DNA of 64,000 nucleotides from Fontibacillus phaseoli. Its GTDB lineage: Bacteria; Bacillota; Bacilli; Paenibacillales; Paenibacillaceae. Position 1 is the stretch's first letter. Every line of letters starts with the position of its first letter. The notes under the pieces are model-generated. The model ran no database searches and had not been told where the DNA came from. It worked only from the letters and a program-made list of their open reading frames with translations. Of the stretch, positions 25,998 to 34,153 are shown one piece after another. The stretch covers positions 558,001 through 622,000 of the forward strand of contig NZ_QPJW01000001.1 in NCBI RefSeq assembly GCF_003337355.1. The letters run 5' to 3'. Made by a program: the position numbers and the translations under genes.

Positions 25998-26040
25998 AGT
26001 ATAAGTGATAATTTTCACATGACATGTGATTTAAATCACA
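25998..26040 (-). promoter_or_regulatory. doxX promoter with Fnr/Crp-type binding site
   Basis: TGTGA (26025-26029), six bases, TCACA (26036-26040): a perfect consensus for the Crp/Fnr family and a 16-bp palindrome. The -10 TATACT lies on the - strand at 26003-25998, so the start is near 25991 and the site is centred at -41.5, the class II activator position. The -35 sequence is poor, as expected for activator dependence. Confidence 0.8.
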
Positions 26041-26169
26041 GTTATTAAAATTTTAATTATTTATTTTGTGTTTAGGTGAATTTGAATAGATGAATTTTGC
26101 ATAATGGGCGACTGTGAGCTATATTAAATTTGAAGAATTAACCAACTCATTCAGCAGGAGGTTATGGAT

Positions 26170-26922
26170 ATGAGATTGTCCGATAAAGTGGTCATCGTAA
26201 CGGGTGCCGGTTCCGGCATGGGCAGAGCGATCGCGGAATTGTTCGCCAAAGAAGGGGCAAAAGTTGTTGCATCGGATATCAGTGAAGAGCGGATTAATGA
26301 GGTTTCGACTTCCATTAAAGAGGCTGGAGGAGAAGCGCTCGGGATCCTGGCGAACGTAGCCAAGGAATCCGATGTGCAGCAACTCATCGACCGGACAGTA
26401 CAAGCTTATGGCACCGTCGATATTCTGGTCAACAATGCCGGCATTATGGACAATTTCATTCCTGTCGGCGAAGTTACCCATGAGCATTGGGAGCGGGTAT
26501 TAGGCGTCAATTTGAACGGGCCGATGTATGCTTCCCGTGCGGTGCTGAAGATTATGCTGGAAAAAGGTAAAGGCGTTATCATCAACAACGCTTCCGTAGG
26601 CGGGCTGTTCGGGGCCAGAGGTGGAGCGGCCTATGTGGCTTCAAAACACGCTTTGATCGGACTCACGAAAAATACGGCGGCCGTCTACGGTTCAAAAGGA
26701 ATCCGTACCAACGCGATCGCTCCGGGCGGAGTGAACACGGCGATCAGCGGAACGATCACCGCACCGAATCAACTCGGGATGGAAGCCATCGGGCGAGCCG
26801 GATCCGCTCCGATGGGCGAAGCGCAAGAGATCGCATATGCGGCACTGTTTCTCGCTTCGGACGAGTCAAGCTTCGTGAACGGCGTTGTACTGACGGCGGA
26901 CGGCGGCTGGACCGCACACTGA
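26170..26922 (+). CDS. SDR-family oxidoreductase (glucose-1-dehydrogenase-like)
   Basis: A 250-residue classical short-chain dehydrogenase. The NAD(P) motif TGAGSGMG is at 11-18, NNAG at 88-91, and the catalytic Ser142, Tyr155 and Lys159 (YVASK). D35 after the second strand (VVASDIS) favours NAD. The substrate is unknown; the family includes glucose-1-dehydrogenase and 3-ketoacyl reductases. ATG 26170 is preferred over 26164 because AGGAGG (26156-26161) then has normal 8-base spacing. It is divergent from doxX with the Fnr-type box between them. Confidence 0.93.
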   Translation: MRLSDKVVIVTGAGSGMGRAIAELFAKEGAKVVASDISEERINEVSTSIKEAGGEALGILANVAKESDVQQLIDRTVQAYGTVDILVNNAGIMDNFIPVGEVTHEHWERVLGVNLNGPMYASRAVLKIMLEKGKGVIINNASVGGLFGARGGAAYVASKHALIGLTKNTAAVYGSKGIRTNAIAPGGVNTAISGTITAPNQLGMEAIGRAGSAPMGEAQEIAYAALFLASDESSFVNGVVLTADGGWTAH

Positions 26923-26946
26923 TTGGAGCCCGGTAGAACGGGGAAG

Positions 26947-26980
26947 ACCCGGCGCAGGAATTGCGCCGGGCTCTTTTTTT
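26947..26980 (+). terminator. Terminator of the SDR gene
   Basis: CCCGGCGCA and TGCGCCGGG form a perfect GC-rich stem, followed by a run of T interrupted once. Confidence 0.9.
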
Positions 26981-27013
26981 ACACTCATGCAATGTCCTCG
27001 CTCCATGTCTCGG

Positions 27014-27184
27014 TCACTCTCGCGATTTGTTTTGTTCTTCCTCATCTTTTGGATCATTCAGCACTTTGTCGACGATCTCTTCCAACATTTCCGTGGAGGA
27101 CACGACTCCGTCGTCCGGGACGGGGATCGGGTCCACACCGGGACCGTTGTCTATGCCTTCGAACTTTTCTTTATCTTTGCCCAT
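27014..27184 (-). CDS. Small acidic protein of unknown function
   Basis: A 56-residue protein beginning MGKDKEKFEGIDNGPG and containing PVPDDGVVSSTEMLEEIVDK and a charged C-terminus. The ATG at 27184 is preceded by GGAAGGAGA with 8-base spacing, the strongest support for the gene. No membrane segment is present. No family recognised. It may form a unit with the adjacent small membrane protein gene 113 bp upstream. Confidence 0.6.
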   Translation of the reverse strand: MGKDKEKFEGIDNGPGVDPIPVPDDGVVSSTEMLEEIVDKVLNDPKDEEEQNKSRE

Positions 27185-27296
27185 AATTCATTCTCCTTCC
27201 TTCTGTTTAAACCTGTCGTTAGGGTGTGCCCACACTAATCGTTCTATGTAAACCGATGACCTGACGGTGGAGTCTTGAACCATGCGCGTTTTAAGC

Positions 27297-27440
27297 TTAT
27301 AAAAGAAAAAACATCAGGAAAAAGAGCAGCCCGAAAACAATCAACATCAGGGTAGAAGGGAGCCCATGCCCGTAATGATCGAGAATAGGCGGTCGATGCC
27401 GCTGAACATAGCGATTTTCGGCAGAAGATTGATCTTCCAT
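27297..27440 (-). CDS. Small C-terminally anchored membrane protein
   Basis: A 47-residue frame: an N-terminal charged half (MEDQSSAENRYVQRHRPP) and a hydrophobic tail (LMLIVFGLLFFLMFFLL) ending at the stop. AGAGGGA lies before the ATG. The protein would be a tail-anchored membrane peptide. Evidence is the clean hydrophobic tail, the ribosome site and lack of any gene on the other strand. Function unknown. Confidence 0.5.
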   Translation of the reverse strand: MEDQSSAENRYVQRHRPPILDHYGHGLPSTLMLIVFGLLFFLMFFLL

Positions 27441-27567
27441 CCCGATCCCTCTTTTATCTCCTATACATTAACCGGATTCTCCAGGGGACTCCCTTCTATT
27501 AGAAGGGAAAAGAAGAAGGGCATGCCTTCTCCAGCGACCAAACGTATTCAATCATCGATGCCTTCAT

Positions 27568-28341
27568 CTAATGGCTGACCTTGATATGGTTTTTCGGGGC
27601 CACCTTATGGGACATCAGCTCCGAAACCGTAACGAACGAGTATCCGCGCTTTTTCAGCTCGGGGAGAATCACTTTCAGCGCTTCCGAAGTTTGGTTACTA
27701 TTATGGACAAAATCATGCATTAGGACTATATCGCCGTTTCTTGCGTTATCCAGCACTTTGTTCACAATCCGCTGAACCCCCGGAGATCTCCAGTCTTTCG
27801 TATCCTGGTGCCAGGACCACAACACCATCTGCAAATGATTCTGTTTGGATAGATTGATGATTGTCTCATTGTAATAGCCACCGGGGGGACGGAAAAGCAC
27901 GGGCTTTTCACCTGTCGCCTTAAAAATGGCGTCCTGTGTTCTAGTGAGTTCGCTCTCGATGGAACTTCCGGATAGCCGATGAAAGGAGGGATGATGGAAG
28001 GAATGATTGGCGATCTCATGCCCTTGTTGCAACTCATGGCGGACAATCTCTGGATGGCGTTCCACTCGGTCTCCGACCAGAAAAAATGTCGCTTTCGCCT
28101 CGTACTGCTTCAGAACTTGCAGAATTTCCTGGGTTTGCTTGGCGTCAGGGCCGTCGTCGAAGGTAAAGGCGATATACTTCTCCGCGGTCGGGACTTCCCA
28201 GACGATATCGCCCCGTTGCTCGTAATAACTGCGTTCTTTCATCTGGGCGACGGGATAGGAAGCGTCGGCTCCGGCATGCGCCGGAAACAAAGCGGCGGAC
28301 AAGGAAAAAACAAGGGCTATAGCGGTTTGCTTTTTTAACAT
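27568..28341 (-). CDS. Secreted polysaccharide deacetylase (NodB domain)
   Basis: A 257-residue protein with a Sec signal peptide (AIALVFSLSAALFPAHAGA). The NodB domain has all carbohydrate-esterase-4 motifs: FDDGPD at 61-66, HSFHH at 113-117 with the zinc histidines, RPPGGYYN at 151-158, and IVLMHDF near the end. It probably N-deacetylates peptidoglycan or another wall glycan outside the cell. ATG 28341 is chosen since GGAGGA lies 10 bases before; the nearer upstream ATG overlaps that site. It stands alone, followed by the small-gene region. Confidence 0.95.
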   Translation of the reverse strand: MLKKQTAIALVFSLSAALFPAHAGADASYPVAQMKERSYYEQRGDIVWEVPTAEKYIAFTFDDGPDAKQTQEILQVLKQYEAKATFFLVGDRVERHPEIVRHELQQGHEIANHSFHHPSFHRLSGSSIESELTRTQDAIFKATGEKPVLFRPPGGYYNETIINLSKQNHLQMVLWSWHQDTKDWRSPGVQRIVNKVLDNARNGDIVLMHDFVHNSNQTSEALKVILPELKKRGYSFVTVSELMSHKVAPKNHIKVSH

Positions 28342-28526
28342 GGGTGCAGCTTCCTCCATTACAGAACATGTTGTCATCCAATTTTGGATGCATTCTCATG
28401 CGTCATGAGCTCAGATATTCGTTTATTTTGCTTCCTGAGGACGATTTTATCCAAGCCTGCCGGAAAAAACGTTTGACATCGGCTTCCCGCCCTGATAAGA
28501 TAAATTTTGTCTTCACTATATATTCT

Positions 28527-28599
28527 GATCTGTTAGCTCAGCTGGGAGAGCACCATCTTGACAGGGTGGGGGTCAGTGGTTCGAGCCCACTACAGATCA
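28527..28599 (+). tRNA. tRNA-Val (anticodon GAC)
   Basis: Acceptor arms GATCTGT/ACAGATC; D-arm GCTCAGCTGGGAGAGC; anticodon stem CCATC with GGTGG including a T-G pair; loop TTGACAG, anticodon GAC; T-arm GGTTCGAGCCC. CCA is not encoded. A terminator follows. Its 3' half is duplicated in decayed form near 31.23 kb, showing that integrative elements have used this gene as attachment site. Confidence 0.95.
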
Positions 28600-28603
28600 T
28601 ACT

Positions 28604-28632
28604 AAAGAACCCTTACGGAGTAAGGGTTCTTT
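28604..28632 (+). terminator. Terminator of tRNA-Val
   Basis: AAAGAACCCTTAC pairs with GTAAGGGTTCTTT. A degenerate copy of the same hairpin is at 31274-31302. Confidence 0.85.
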
Positions 28633-28745
28633 GCTTTCTCACTGTTTTTTCAGACATGGCGAATAAACCATTATGATTCAAATGGTCAAGATTTGGTCAA
28701 GAAGGTCTTGTTTTGGTCATTTCATCGTAGTTTTCGAACCTCTGA

Positions 28746-28979
28746 CTAGTTCAAAACAACCTCCTCAACTTCTTCTTCAAATAGCATTTTACCAAACATA
28801 ATCGCCGTTTCTTTTTGCATACTAGGAAGCAGATGTGAATAAGTGTCAAGGCTTATTCTGACATCTGCATGTCCCAACCGTTCACTAACAATCTTCGGAT
28901 TAACACCTTGTAGTAAGAGGAGCGTGGCATGGGTATGTCTCGTAGCATGGAATCGGATTTTGGGGAGCCCAACAAAATA
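28746..28979 (-). pseudogene. Tyrosine recombinase (phage-type integrase), C-terminal fragment
   Basis: About 75 residues of an integrase C-terminus: PKIRFHATRHTHATLLLLQG (box II region with Arg and His), VSERLGHADVRISLDTYSHL with the catalytic tyrosine, and an acidic tail. All upstream parts, including the first catalytic Arg, are missing; the frame upstream is unrelated sequence near a terminator. It sits 150 bp from the tRNA-Val 3' end in the orientation expected for an integrase next to its att site. Confidence 0.85.
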
Positions 28980-29014
28980 GTCCATACATGTCATCTTTTT
29001 TGCATTAAACAGCA

Positions 29015-29052
29015 ATAAAAAGAGCCACCCGACTACGGAAGTCAGGTGACTC
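29015..29052 (-). terminator. Terminator of the SurA-like gene (minus strand)
   Basis: On the - strand GAGTCACCTGACT pairs with AGTCGGGTGGCTC, followed by TTTTTA. It ends the 30383-29128 operon and separates it from the integrase fragment. Confidence 0.8.
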
Positions 29053-29127
29053 AAAGAATGGCTTGCGATTATACACTTTTAAAGATTTTCCGTATATCGC
29101 TGTTACTGGGAGTGTGTCGGGCTAAAA

Positions 29128-29817
29128 TTAATCTAAATCTGTACTATGAGCATCTTTATATTGTTCGAGTATATTATTCTGGAATTTTTCGAAGTCTTGA
29201 ATATCACTTATCTCTTTTTCACTAATTAACTTATTAAATAATTTGTCAATATAAAGTGTATTTTCATATTCTTTAAATACTAAATCACTGCCCCAAAATT
29301 CCTCTTCAGAAAGTCCAGTTAAATTAATTCTTTGGTGCATTATCTCTCTAATAAGAGCTTGATTTTGAACATCTACATCTTCACTATTAAGCATATCTTT
29401 TTCTCGATTTATAACCTCTTTAACTTCACCTTCTGCTACGGTAATACCTATTTTTTTAGCATGTTGTACCGAAATTCGCTTTTTCAGCATCTCATCTATT
29501 AATTCCTGATCTGTAGGAAGACTAGCTATTTTATATGAAGAGCTGTCTAATGTTGCGTTCAATTGATTTATCAGTTTAATGTTTACTTTGTAAAAATCAA
29601 ACTCCGATTTGCTTATTTCAATGTCGCCCCCCGAGATAACAAAGTTGCTTTTGCTCATAGAACTATTCTGATCTTTCAATTCACCAAATGCATTTTCTAT
29701 CAGCTTTTTTTGTTCATTTGTAACTAAATCTTTATCAGTTGCTGATGCGTACAAAGAGGAACTGACTGCAACAAGTAATACTATGAAAGATATTATAATA
29801 AATCTCTTTCTATTCAT
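29128..29817 (-). CDS. Exported SurA_N-like protein
   Basis: A 229-residue protein with an N-terminal signal or anchor (RFIIISFIVLLVAVSSSLYASA). The rest is helical and includes the chaperone-type block ELIDEMLKKRISVQHAKKIGITVAEGEVKEVI, which resembles the SurA/PrsA N-terminal domain. No parvulin prolyl-isomerase domain follows. It could be an extracellular folding helper for the secreted protein encoded 19 bp upstream. AAGGAGG precedes the ATG. The region is AT-rich, consistent with foreign origin. Confidence 0.75.
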   Translation of the reverse strand: MNRKRFIIISFIVLLVAVSSSLYASATDKDLVTNEQKKLIENAFGELKDQNSSMSKSNFVISGGDIEISKSEFDFYKVNIKLINQLNATLDSSSYKIASLPTDQELIDEMLKKRISVQHAKKIGITVAEGEVKEVINREKDMLNSEDVDVQNQALIREIMHQRINLTGLSEEEFWGSDLVFKEYENTLYIDKLFNKLISEKEISDIQDFEKFQNNILEQYKDAHSTDLD

Positions 29818-29835
29818 TTCGTCTCCTCCTTAATA

Positions 29836-30383
29836 TTAATTACTAAATGTTAGTGTATTCGACGCAGTCCCACCACCAAAACATTTACTAGGAGTTGGTT
29901 GTGCATATCCTTCATTCTGGAACGTTGCAGTGAACGTACCACCAATTTGTCTAGACCAATCGCTACCGCTATTTTTTCCTGAAATAGCTACTAATAGTAC
30001 AATTAATTTACCCTATACTTCGTCTTATTGGACAGAGCCAGGTACTTAAATGGATCCCTCATACTCGTGTAATTACGAACATTTATTTGAGTTCCACATG
30101 CAGAGGCCCCGTATGAATATCCAGGTGGAATTCTAACATTGCTATCAGACATTGATAATGTGATTGTTGAACCCGAAGCACCTGAGTAGGTTATAATGCT
30201 TTGGGCTATTAGACTGATTGTGAAAGTTATTCCTCCATCAGGTCCATATTGTAGGATTCCTTTAGCAGTTTCGCTAGTCTTAGTTGCTGCAGAAGCTATT
30301 ACCGGATTAAAGATGGTTAGAAGAAGACTACTTACTAAAGTGAAAACTAGAGTTAATCTGAGGTGTTTTCGATTACTCATCAT
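29836..30383 (-). pseudogene. Secreted protein gene interrupted by a frameshift
   Basis: The start is ATG 30383 with GGAGGG nine bases before. A signal peptide (TLVFTLVSSLLLTIFNPVIASAA) is followed by a beta-rich secreted domain (ILQYGPDGGITFTISLIAQS, then NVRIPPGYSYGASACGTQIN). The frame stops at 30003, but the shifted frame continues at once with KLIVLLVAISGKNSGSDWSR and ends at TAA 29836-29838 just before the next ribosome site. Adding one G in the GGG run near 30010 would rejoin them to about 180 residues. This is either a real frameshift or a base missing in the sequence. Confidence 0.7.
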
Positions 30384-30510
30384 AAATAAAATCCCTCCTA
30401 AATATAATTTGGTAAGGTAACCCATTCAGATCCCTTACATTTCCATTATACACATAGTTGGAAATCATTTGAAAATTTATGTTATATTAAGAAAAAAGGG
30501 GTTGATAAGT

Positions 30511-31071
30511 TTGAAAAGAGTAATATATATTTGTCTAGTTGCTGCCTTTTTGGTGACTAGTGGATGTGGGACTGGAGCTCAGAATACTATACCGCCTACT
30601 GCTATCGATCAAAGTCCTCCAAACTATGCCGGACTATCAATAACAAACGGAGTAGTAGAATGGAACCAAGGCTCAGATTGTTGCAAATCTTTCGAAGATA
30701 CATTGCTCGAAATGCCTTTTGAGGTTCGAATTCCTAAGGTTCCCTTTCAAATTACTAATCAGGCTGCCGAAATTGTCCCAGCAAACTTCAATTTGATACG
30801 CCTTACTTTTGCAAATGTGGAGCATGGAGAGCAACTAATATTGTCTATTTCAAATTCGAAGGATAAATCCAAGCCGGAAGGAAAAAAAGGTCCTAAATTA
30901 AACGACGGGACACAAACCTGGATACAAAGCAATCAGAACTTTAGCGGGTTATATTGGAGAAGTAAAGGATTAACCTATGCTTTAGCATCGAGCAAGGCCG
31001 AAGGTGGTGACTTCCTTCCTTTGTATGATATTTCTGAACTAATTCAGATTGCCAACTCTATAGGGAAATAG
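30511..31071 (+). CDS. Putative lipoprotein of unknown function
   Basis: A 186-residue lipoprotein starting at TTG 30511, with AAAAAAGGGG about 8 bases before. The signal MKRVIYICLVAAFLVTSGC gives a lipobox with Cys19. The mature part has a CC pair (GSDCCKSFEDT), beta-rich segments (MPFEVRIPKVPFQITNQ) and no recognised domain. It is divergent from the secreted-protein operon and lies at the right side of the tRNA-Val element; possible immunity or surface role is speculation. Confidence 0.75.
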   Translation: MKRVIYICLVAAFLVTSGCGTGAQNTIPPTAIDQSPPNYAGLSITNGVVEWNQGSDCCKSFEDTLLEMPFEVRIPKVPFQITNQAAEIVPANFNLIRLTFANVEHGEQLILSISNSKDKSKPEGKKGPKLNDGTQTWIQSNQNFSGLYWRSKGLTYALASSKAEGGDFLPLYDISELIQIANSIGK

Positions 31072-31227
31072 CTCTAATAGGTTTAGAATGAGGACGATGT
31101 TCAATAATTTGGTCAATAAATTTTTGTATGACCCGTTTTTTTCTAACAAGTAATCTTTTGAAAACGTAGCCCTTTGCTGTTGATCTTTCTATCAATTTAT
31201 TTTTGACCCTCATTATTTATCATTTAT

Positions 31228-31568
31228 CCTGACAAGGTGGGGTCAGTGGTTGGAACTCACTATAGATCATGCTAAAGAACCTTTACTCCGTAAGGGTTCT
31301 TTACTGTTTTTCAGACATGACAAATAAACCTTTTTGATTCAAGTGGTCAAGAATTGGGCAAGAAATCAAAACCTCTTCTACTTCTTCCTCAAACAGCATT
31401 TTACTGAACATAATAGCAGTTTCTTATGCATACTCAGAAGTAAATTAGAATAAGTATCTAGGTTTATTTTACGTCTGCATGGTCCAACCGCCCACTAACA
31501 ATCATAGATTTAGCTCCTTATAGTAAGAGGAGCGTGGTCTCGTGTCATTGAATCTGATTTAGGAAAGC
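31228..31568. repeat. Degenerate copy of the tRNA-Val 3' end and integrase remnant
   Basis: This stretch parallels 28557-28980 throughout: tRNA-Val 3' segment (GGGGTCAGTGGTT, then AGATCAT), the AAAGAACC...GGTTCTTT hairpin, TCAGACATG.C.AATAAACC, and a decayed integrase C-terminus on the - strand with several indels and stops (AGTAAGAGGAGCGTGG is conserved). It marks the right end of the newer element and belongs to an older inserted element. Confidence 0.8.
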
Positions 31569-31704
31569 CCAAGCTTTGATCTGAGCGACGCCTTAATAAA
31601 TTTATTAGGAAAGTATTTTTTTCAAAAGTTCAATGGCGTATCTTTATATCATTTTTTTCATAATACAAACCTTTCTTTTAATGAGATTTATCAATATTCA
31701 AATT

Positions 31705-32372
31705 CTATTTTTCAAGACTTATGCTTTTTGAAGCTATTACTAAAAATATAGTTACCCACTTATATGATGTGTCAACAACTCATCCAAATATAAAAGCTGG
31801 TGAATTATCCATTGCATACATAACTGGAATTAATCTTGATGGGAACATTTGTAATGTCGTTTGCTTTTTGTTTGTTGCCCTCGCACCAACTATTGCCCCG
31901 ACAGGACCGAATATTAGCCCTCCTGCAATTCCCTCGTTGCACTACTATGGACGATATTCGCAATTTCAACATCTGTCTTAACTTCTGCGGCTCTTATTTT
32001 ATTCAATTTCAATTCAAAGGTAGTTTCGACGCCTTCAATGATTAACAAATCATAGTAAAGTGAACGTTACATAGATTCTTTTTTAACCAGCAGCAATACT
32101 TGAAAATGGTGTGAAGTGCTACTCGCAATAACTCCCAATCCCTTTAATTCTTCGCTAAGTTCAACTCGTTCCACTTTGTATGTAGGTTTTCGAATAATTA
32201 ACATCGCTGCGATAGCAATTACAACCGCTAACATACCTGCTAATCCAATATTTTCATCTACCATAGGGATGGAAATCCTGATAATAAAAATGATCAGGTA
32301 TATGATCACCTTCGAAATGAATGCCCTCCCAAATAGTCCTCTTGTACTAATATTAGGAGAAGCTGCCATCAC
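31705..32372 (-). pseudogene. Decayed membrane protein gene with glycine-zipper segment
   Basis: On the - strand an open frame from 32372 to 32067 codes for two hydrophobic helices (VIIYLIIFIIRISIP, IGLAGMLAVVIAIAAMLII). After one stop the same frame continues with YYDLLIIEGVETTFELKLNK. A frameshift near 31940 leads to GGLIFGPVGAIVGARATNKK, a glycine-zipper-like region, and after another stop to SYKWVTIFLVIASK and TAG at 31705. At least two stops and one frameshift break it. Original function unknown; it belongs to the older tRNA-Val element or its flank. Confidence 0.55.
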
Positions 32373-32491
32373 AGGTCATTACGTTTTTATGTTCTTCGCT
32401 TGTTTGTTGCGGTCCCCCTACATTTATTGGTACTATCTTTGCAAGACTTATTATTTTTTAACGTTACAAGTGTTTTCGAGGAGTGTATACA

Positions 32492-32896
32492 ATGGATGCA
32501 GATACAAAGTTGAACGAAAAGTATTCGGAAGAATCCTTTTGGAAGAAGATCAAGAAGTTCGGAAAGAAGGCCGGATCCAAAGTCGTTTATGTTGCACTTT
32601 TGCTTTTTTATTGTCTTAAGGACGAAAAGGTTCCCGCTTGGACCAAAACCGTGATCATCGGTGCTTTAGCTTACTTTATCAGCCCAATTGACGCAGTGCC
32701 CGACATCATGCCCGTGGCAGGTTACACTGATGATTTGGGGTCGTTGTTGGCTGCCTTGGGCGTAGTGGCCGTTTATATCAACGATGATATCAGGGATAAG
32801 GCGAAATCCAAATTGAGTGACTGGTTTGGCTCGGAAAGCCTAATAGATTTGAAGGAAATCGACAAAAAGCTCGCAAAAGATCAAGGAACTGAATAG
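32492..32896 (+). CDS. DUF1232 (YkvA-like) membrane protein
   Basis: A 134-residue protein with the DUF1232 core KVPAWTKTVIIGALAYFISPIDAVPDIMPVAGYTDDLG, which in the family forms a membrane hairpin. A charged N-terminus and C-terminal helix surround it. ATG 32492 follows GAGGAG; GTG 32483 is less likely. Function is unknown in this widespread family. It ends 51 bp before the polysaccharide operon and marks the return to host-type base composition. Confidence 0.88.
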   Translation: MDADTKLNEKYSEESFWKKIKKFGKKAGSKVVYVALLLFYCLKDEKVPAWTKTVIIGALAYFISPIDAVPDIMPVAGYTDDLGSLLAALGVVAVYINDDIRDKAKSKLSDWFGSESLIDLKEIDKKLAKDQGTE

Positions 32897-32947
32897 ACGG
32901 AGTGTTTCCCACAGGATGCAAGAAATCTACAAGCGAGGAGGGAACAC

Positions 32948-34072
32948 GTGAAATCAAAACCGTTTATTGTCGGACAAAGAAAAAACGCTCTTTTCTTGAT
33001 CATCATTCTGGCGTTAGTTCTGGCTATAACAGCTTTCCTATTTATCAAGAAAACCGAAAAAAAGACCCCTTCGTCCACCATCGCTTTTGTCGAGAAGCAT
33101 ATGACCAATCCCAACGGAACGCTAGCCTCATACCTGCAGGATTTCAAATCGGACAATCCGGATATCGTCGCCGGACGCGAGGCTTTATCGGAATCATTGG
33201 GCTTCTGGATGCAGACAGCGGTACTAAATAAGGACAAACAGCGCTTTGACGGGAGTTTAGAGCTGCTGCAGGAACTGTTTGTTTCGCCCCAAAATTACGT
33301 TTACTGGAAGCTCCGGCCTGACGGGAAAACCGAGGTGAACACCAATGCGCTTGGCGATGATTTCAGGGTCATCGGTGCGCTTCTGGACGCCTATGATCTT
33401 TGGCAAGAGAAAGAGGTTCTGGATACGGCCGAAAAATTAACGCAAACGCTGCGCTCCTCGGTCACCGTAGATGGTTATTTTGTCGATTACCATGACTTCA
33501 AGCATGAGTCTTCGGCCGATGCGTTAAGCTTGGCTTACGTGGACACGGCAGCCTTGCAGGCGATGCAGCGGCACGGGCTCGTCGACAGGAATTTGCTGGA
33601 GAAGCATACGGATTTGCTGCTCAACATGCCCAATGACGGAGCGTTCTTTCCGAAAACGTTTCAAGTCACTTCCCGCAAGTACCGGTACGATCAGGAGATC
33701 AATTTGATCGATCAATTGATCGTGGCGATTCACCGGGCGGAGTTGGGGGAGTCCGTGGAGCCGCTTACCGGATTTCTTAAGCAGGAACTGACCGCGCGCA
33801 ACATGCTCCCAGGGCGCTATGACCGGGAAACCAGGGAGCCGTCGGTGAAATACGAATCTCCGGCCGTATACGGGTTGGCCATATTGCTGGCTTACGAGAC
33901 CAAGGATAGAACTTGGGCGGAGCAGCTCTACCCATACATGATCGCTATGCGGGACAATGACCCCAATTTTGAAGGCGGTTATGTGTTTGACCGGAATTCG
34001 CACCTGTTCGATAATTTAGTGCCTCTTTTGGCTGAAATCTGCTATCTTAGAAATGCATCAGATATTAAATAG
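32948..34072 (+). CDS. YdaJ-like GH8-type glycoside hydrolase, membrane-anchored
   Basis: A 374-residue protein with an N-terminal membrane helix (FLIIILALVLAITAFLFI). The outer part is an alpha/alpha-barrel of glycoside hydrolase family 8 kind (ESLGFWMQTAVLNKDKQRFD, VNTNALGDDFRVIGALLDAY, SLAYVDTAALQAM). The start is GTG 32948 with GAGGAGG. In Bacillus subtilis, YdaJ heads the ydaJKLMN exopolysaccharide operon controlled by c-di-GMP; the gene order here (this gene, degenerate GGDEF, glycosyltransferase) matches that system. It would trim or degrade the polymer outside the cell. Confidence 0.85.
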   Translation: MKSKPFIVGQRKNALFLIIILALVLAITAFLFIKKTEKKTPSSTIAFVEKHMTNPNGTLASYLQDFKSDNPDIVAGREALSESLGFWMQTAVLNKDKQRFDGSLELLQELFVSPQNYVYWKLRPDGKTEVNTNALGDDFRVIGALLDAYDLWQEKEVLDTAEKLTQTLRSSVTVDGYFVDYHDFKHESSADALSLAYVDTAALQAMQRHGLVDRNLLEKHTDLLLNMPNDGAFFPKTFQVTSRKYRYDQEINLIDQLIVAIHRAELGESVEPLTGFLKQELTARNMLPGRYDRETREPSVKYESPAVYGLAILLAYETKDRTWAEQLYPYMIAMRDNDPNFEGGYVFDRNSHLFDNLVPLLAEICYLRNASDIK

Positions 34073-34153
34073 TAGTTTAATTTAATAGAAAACAGTCTTC
34101 CAAACAAACTACACTACAACAGCGGGTTCGTTTGAGTGGTAGGGAGGTACACA

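Larger units (their letters stand above)
28600..31227. mobile_element. Degenerate integrative element at tRNA-Val (newer of two)
   Basis: The left limit is the tRNA-Val 3' end with an adjacent integrase remnant in opposite orientation. The right limit is a second, degenerate tRNA-Val 3' segment at about 31228. The inside is AT-rich compared with the flanks. Cargo: a SurA-like secreted protein, a frameshifted secreted protein and a lipoprotein. Most of the integrase gene is missing, so the element is immobile. Exact att cores cannot be fixed by eye. Confidence 0.65.

Noticed and set aside
31228..31302. Second tRNA-Val gene
   Set aside because: Only the 3' half is recognisable; the D-arm and acceptor 5' half are missing and the T-arm is mutated. 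It is an attachment-site remnant.
31721..31981. Open frame of 86 codons on the + strand
   Set aside because: Lacks a ribosome site, and the opposite strand holds recognisable protein-remnant segments.
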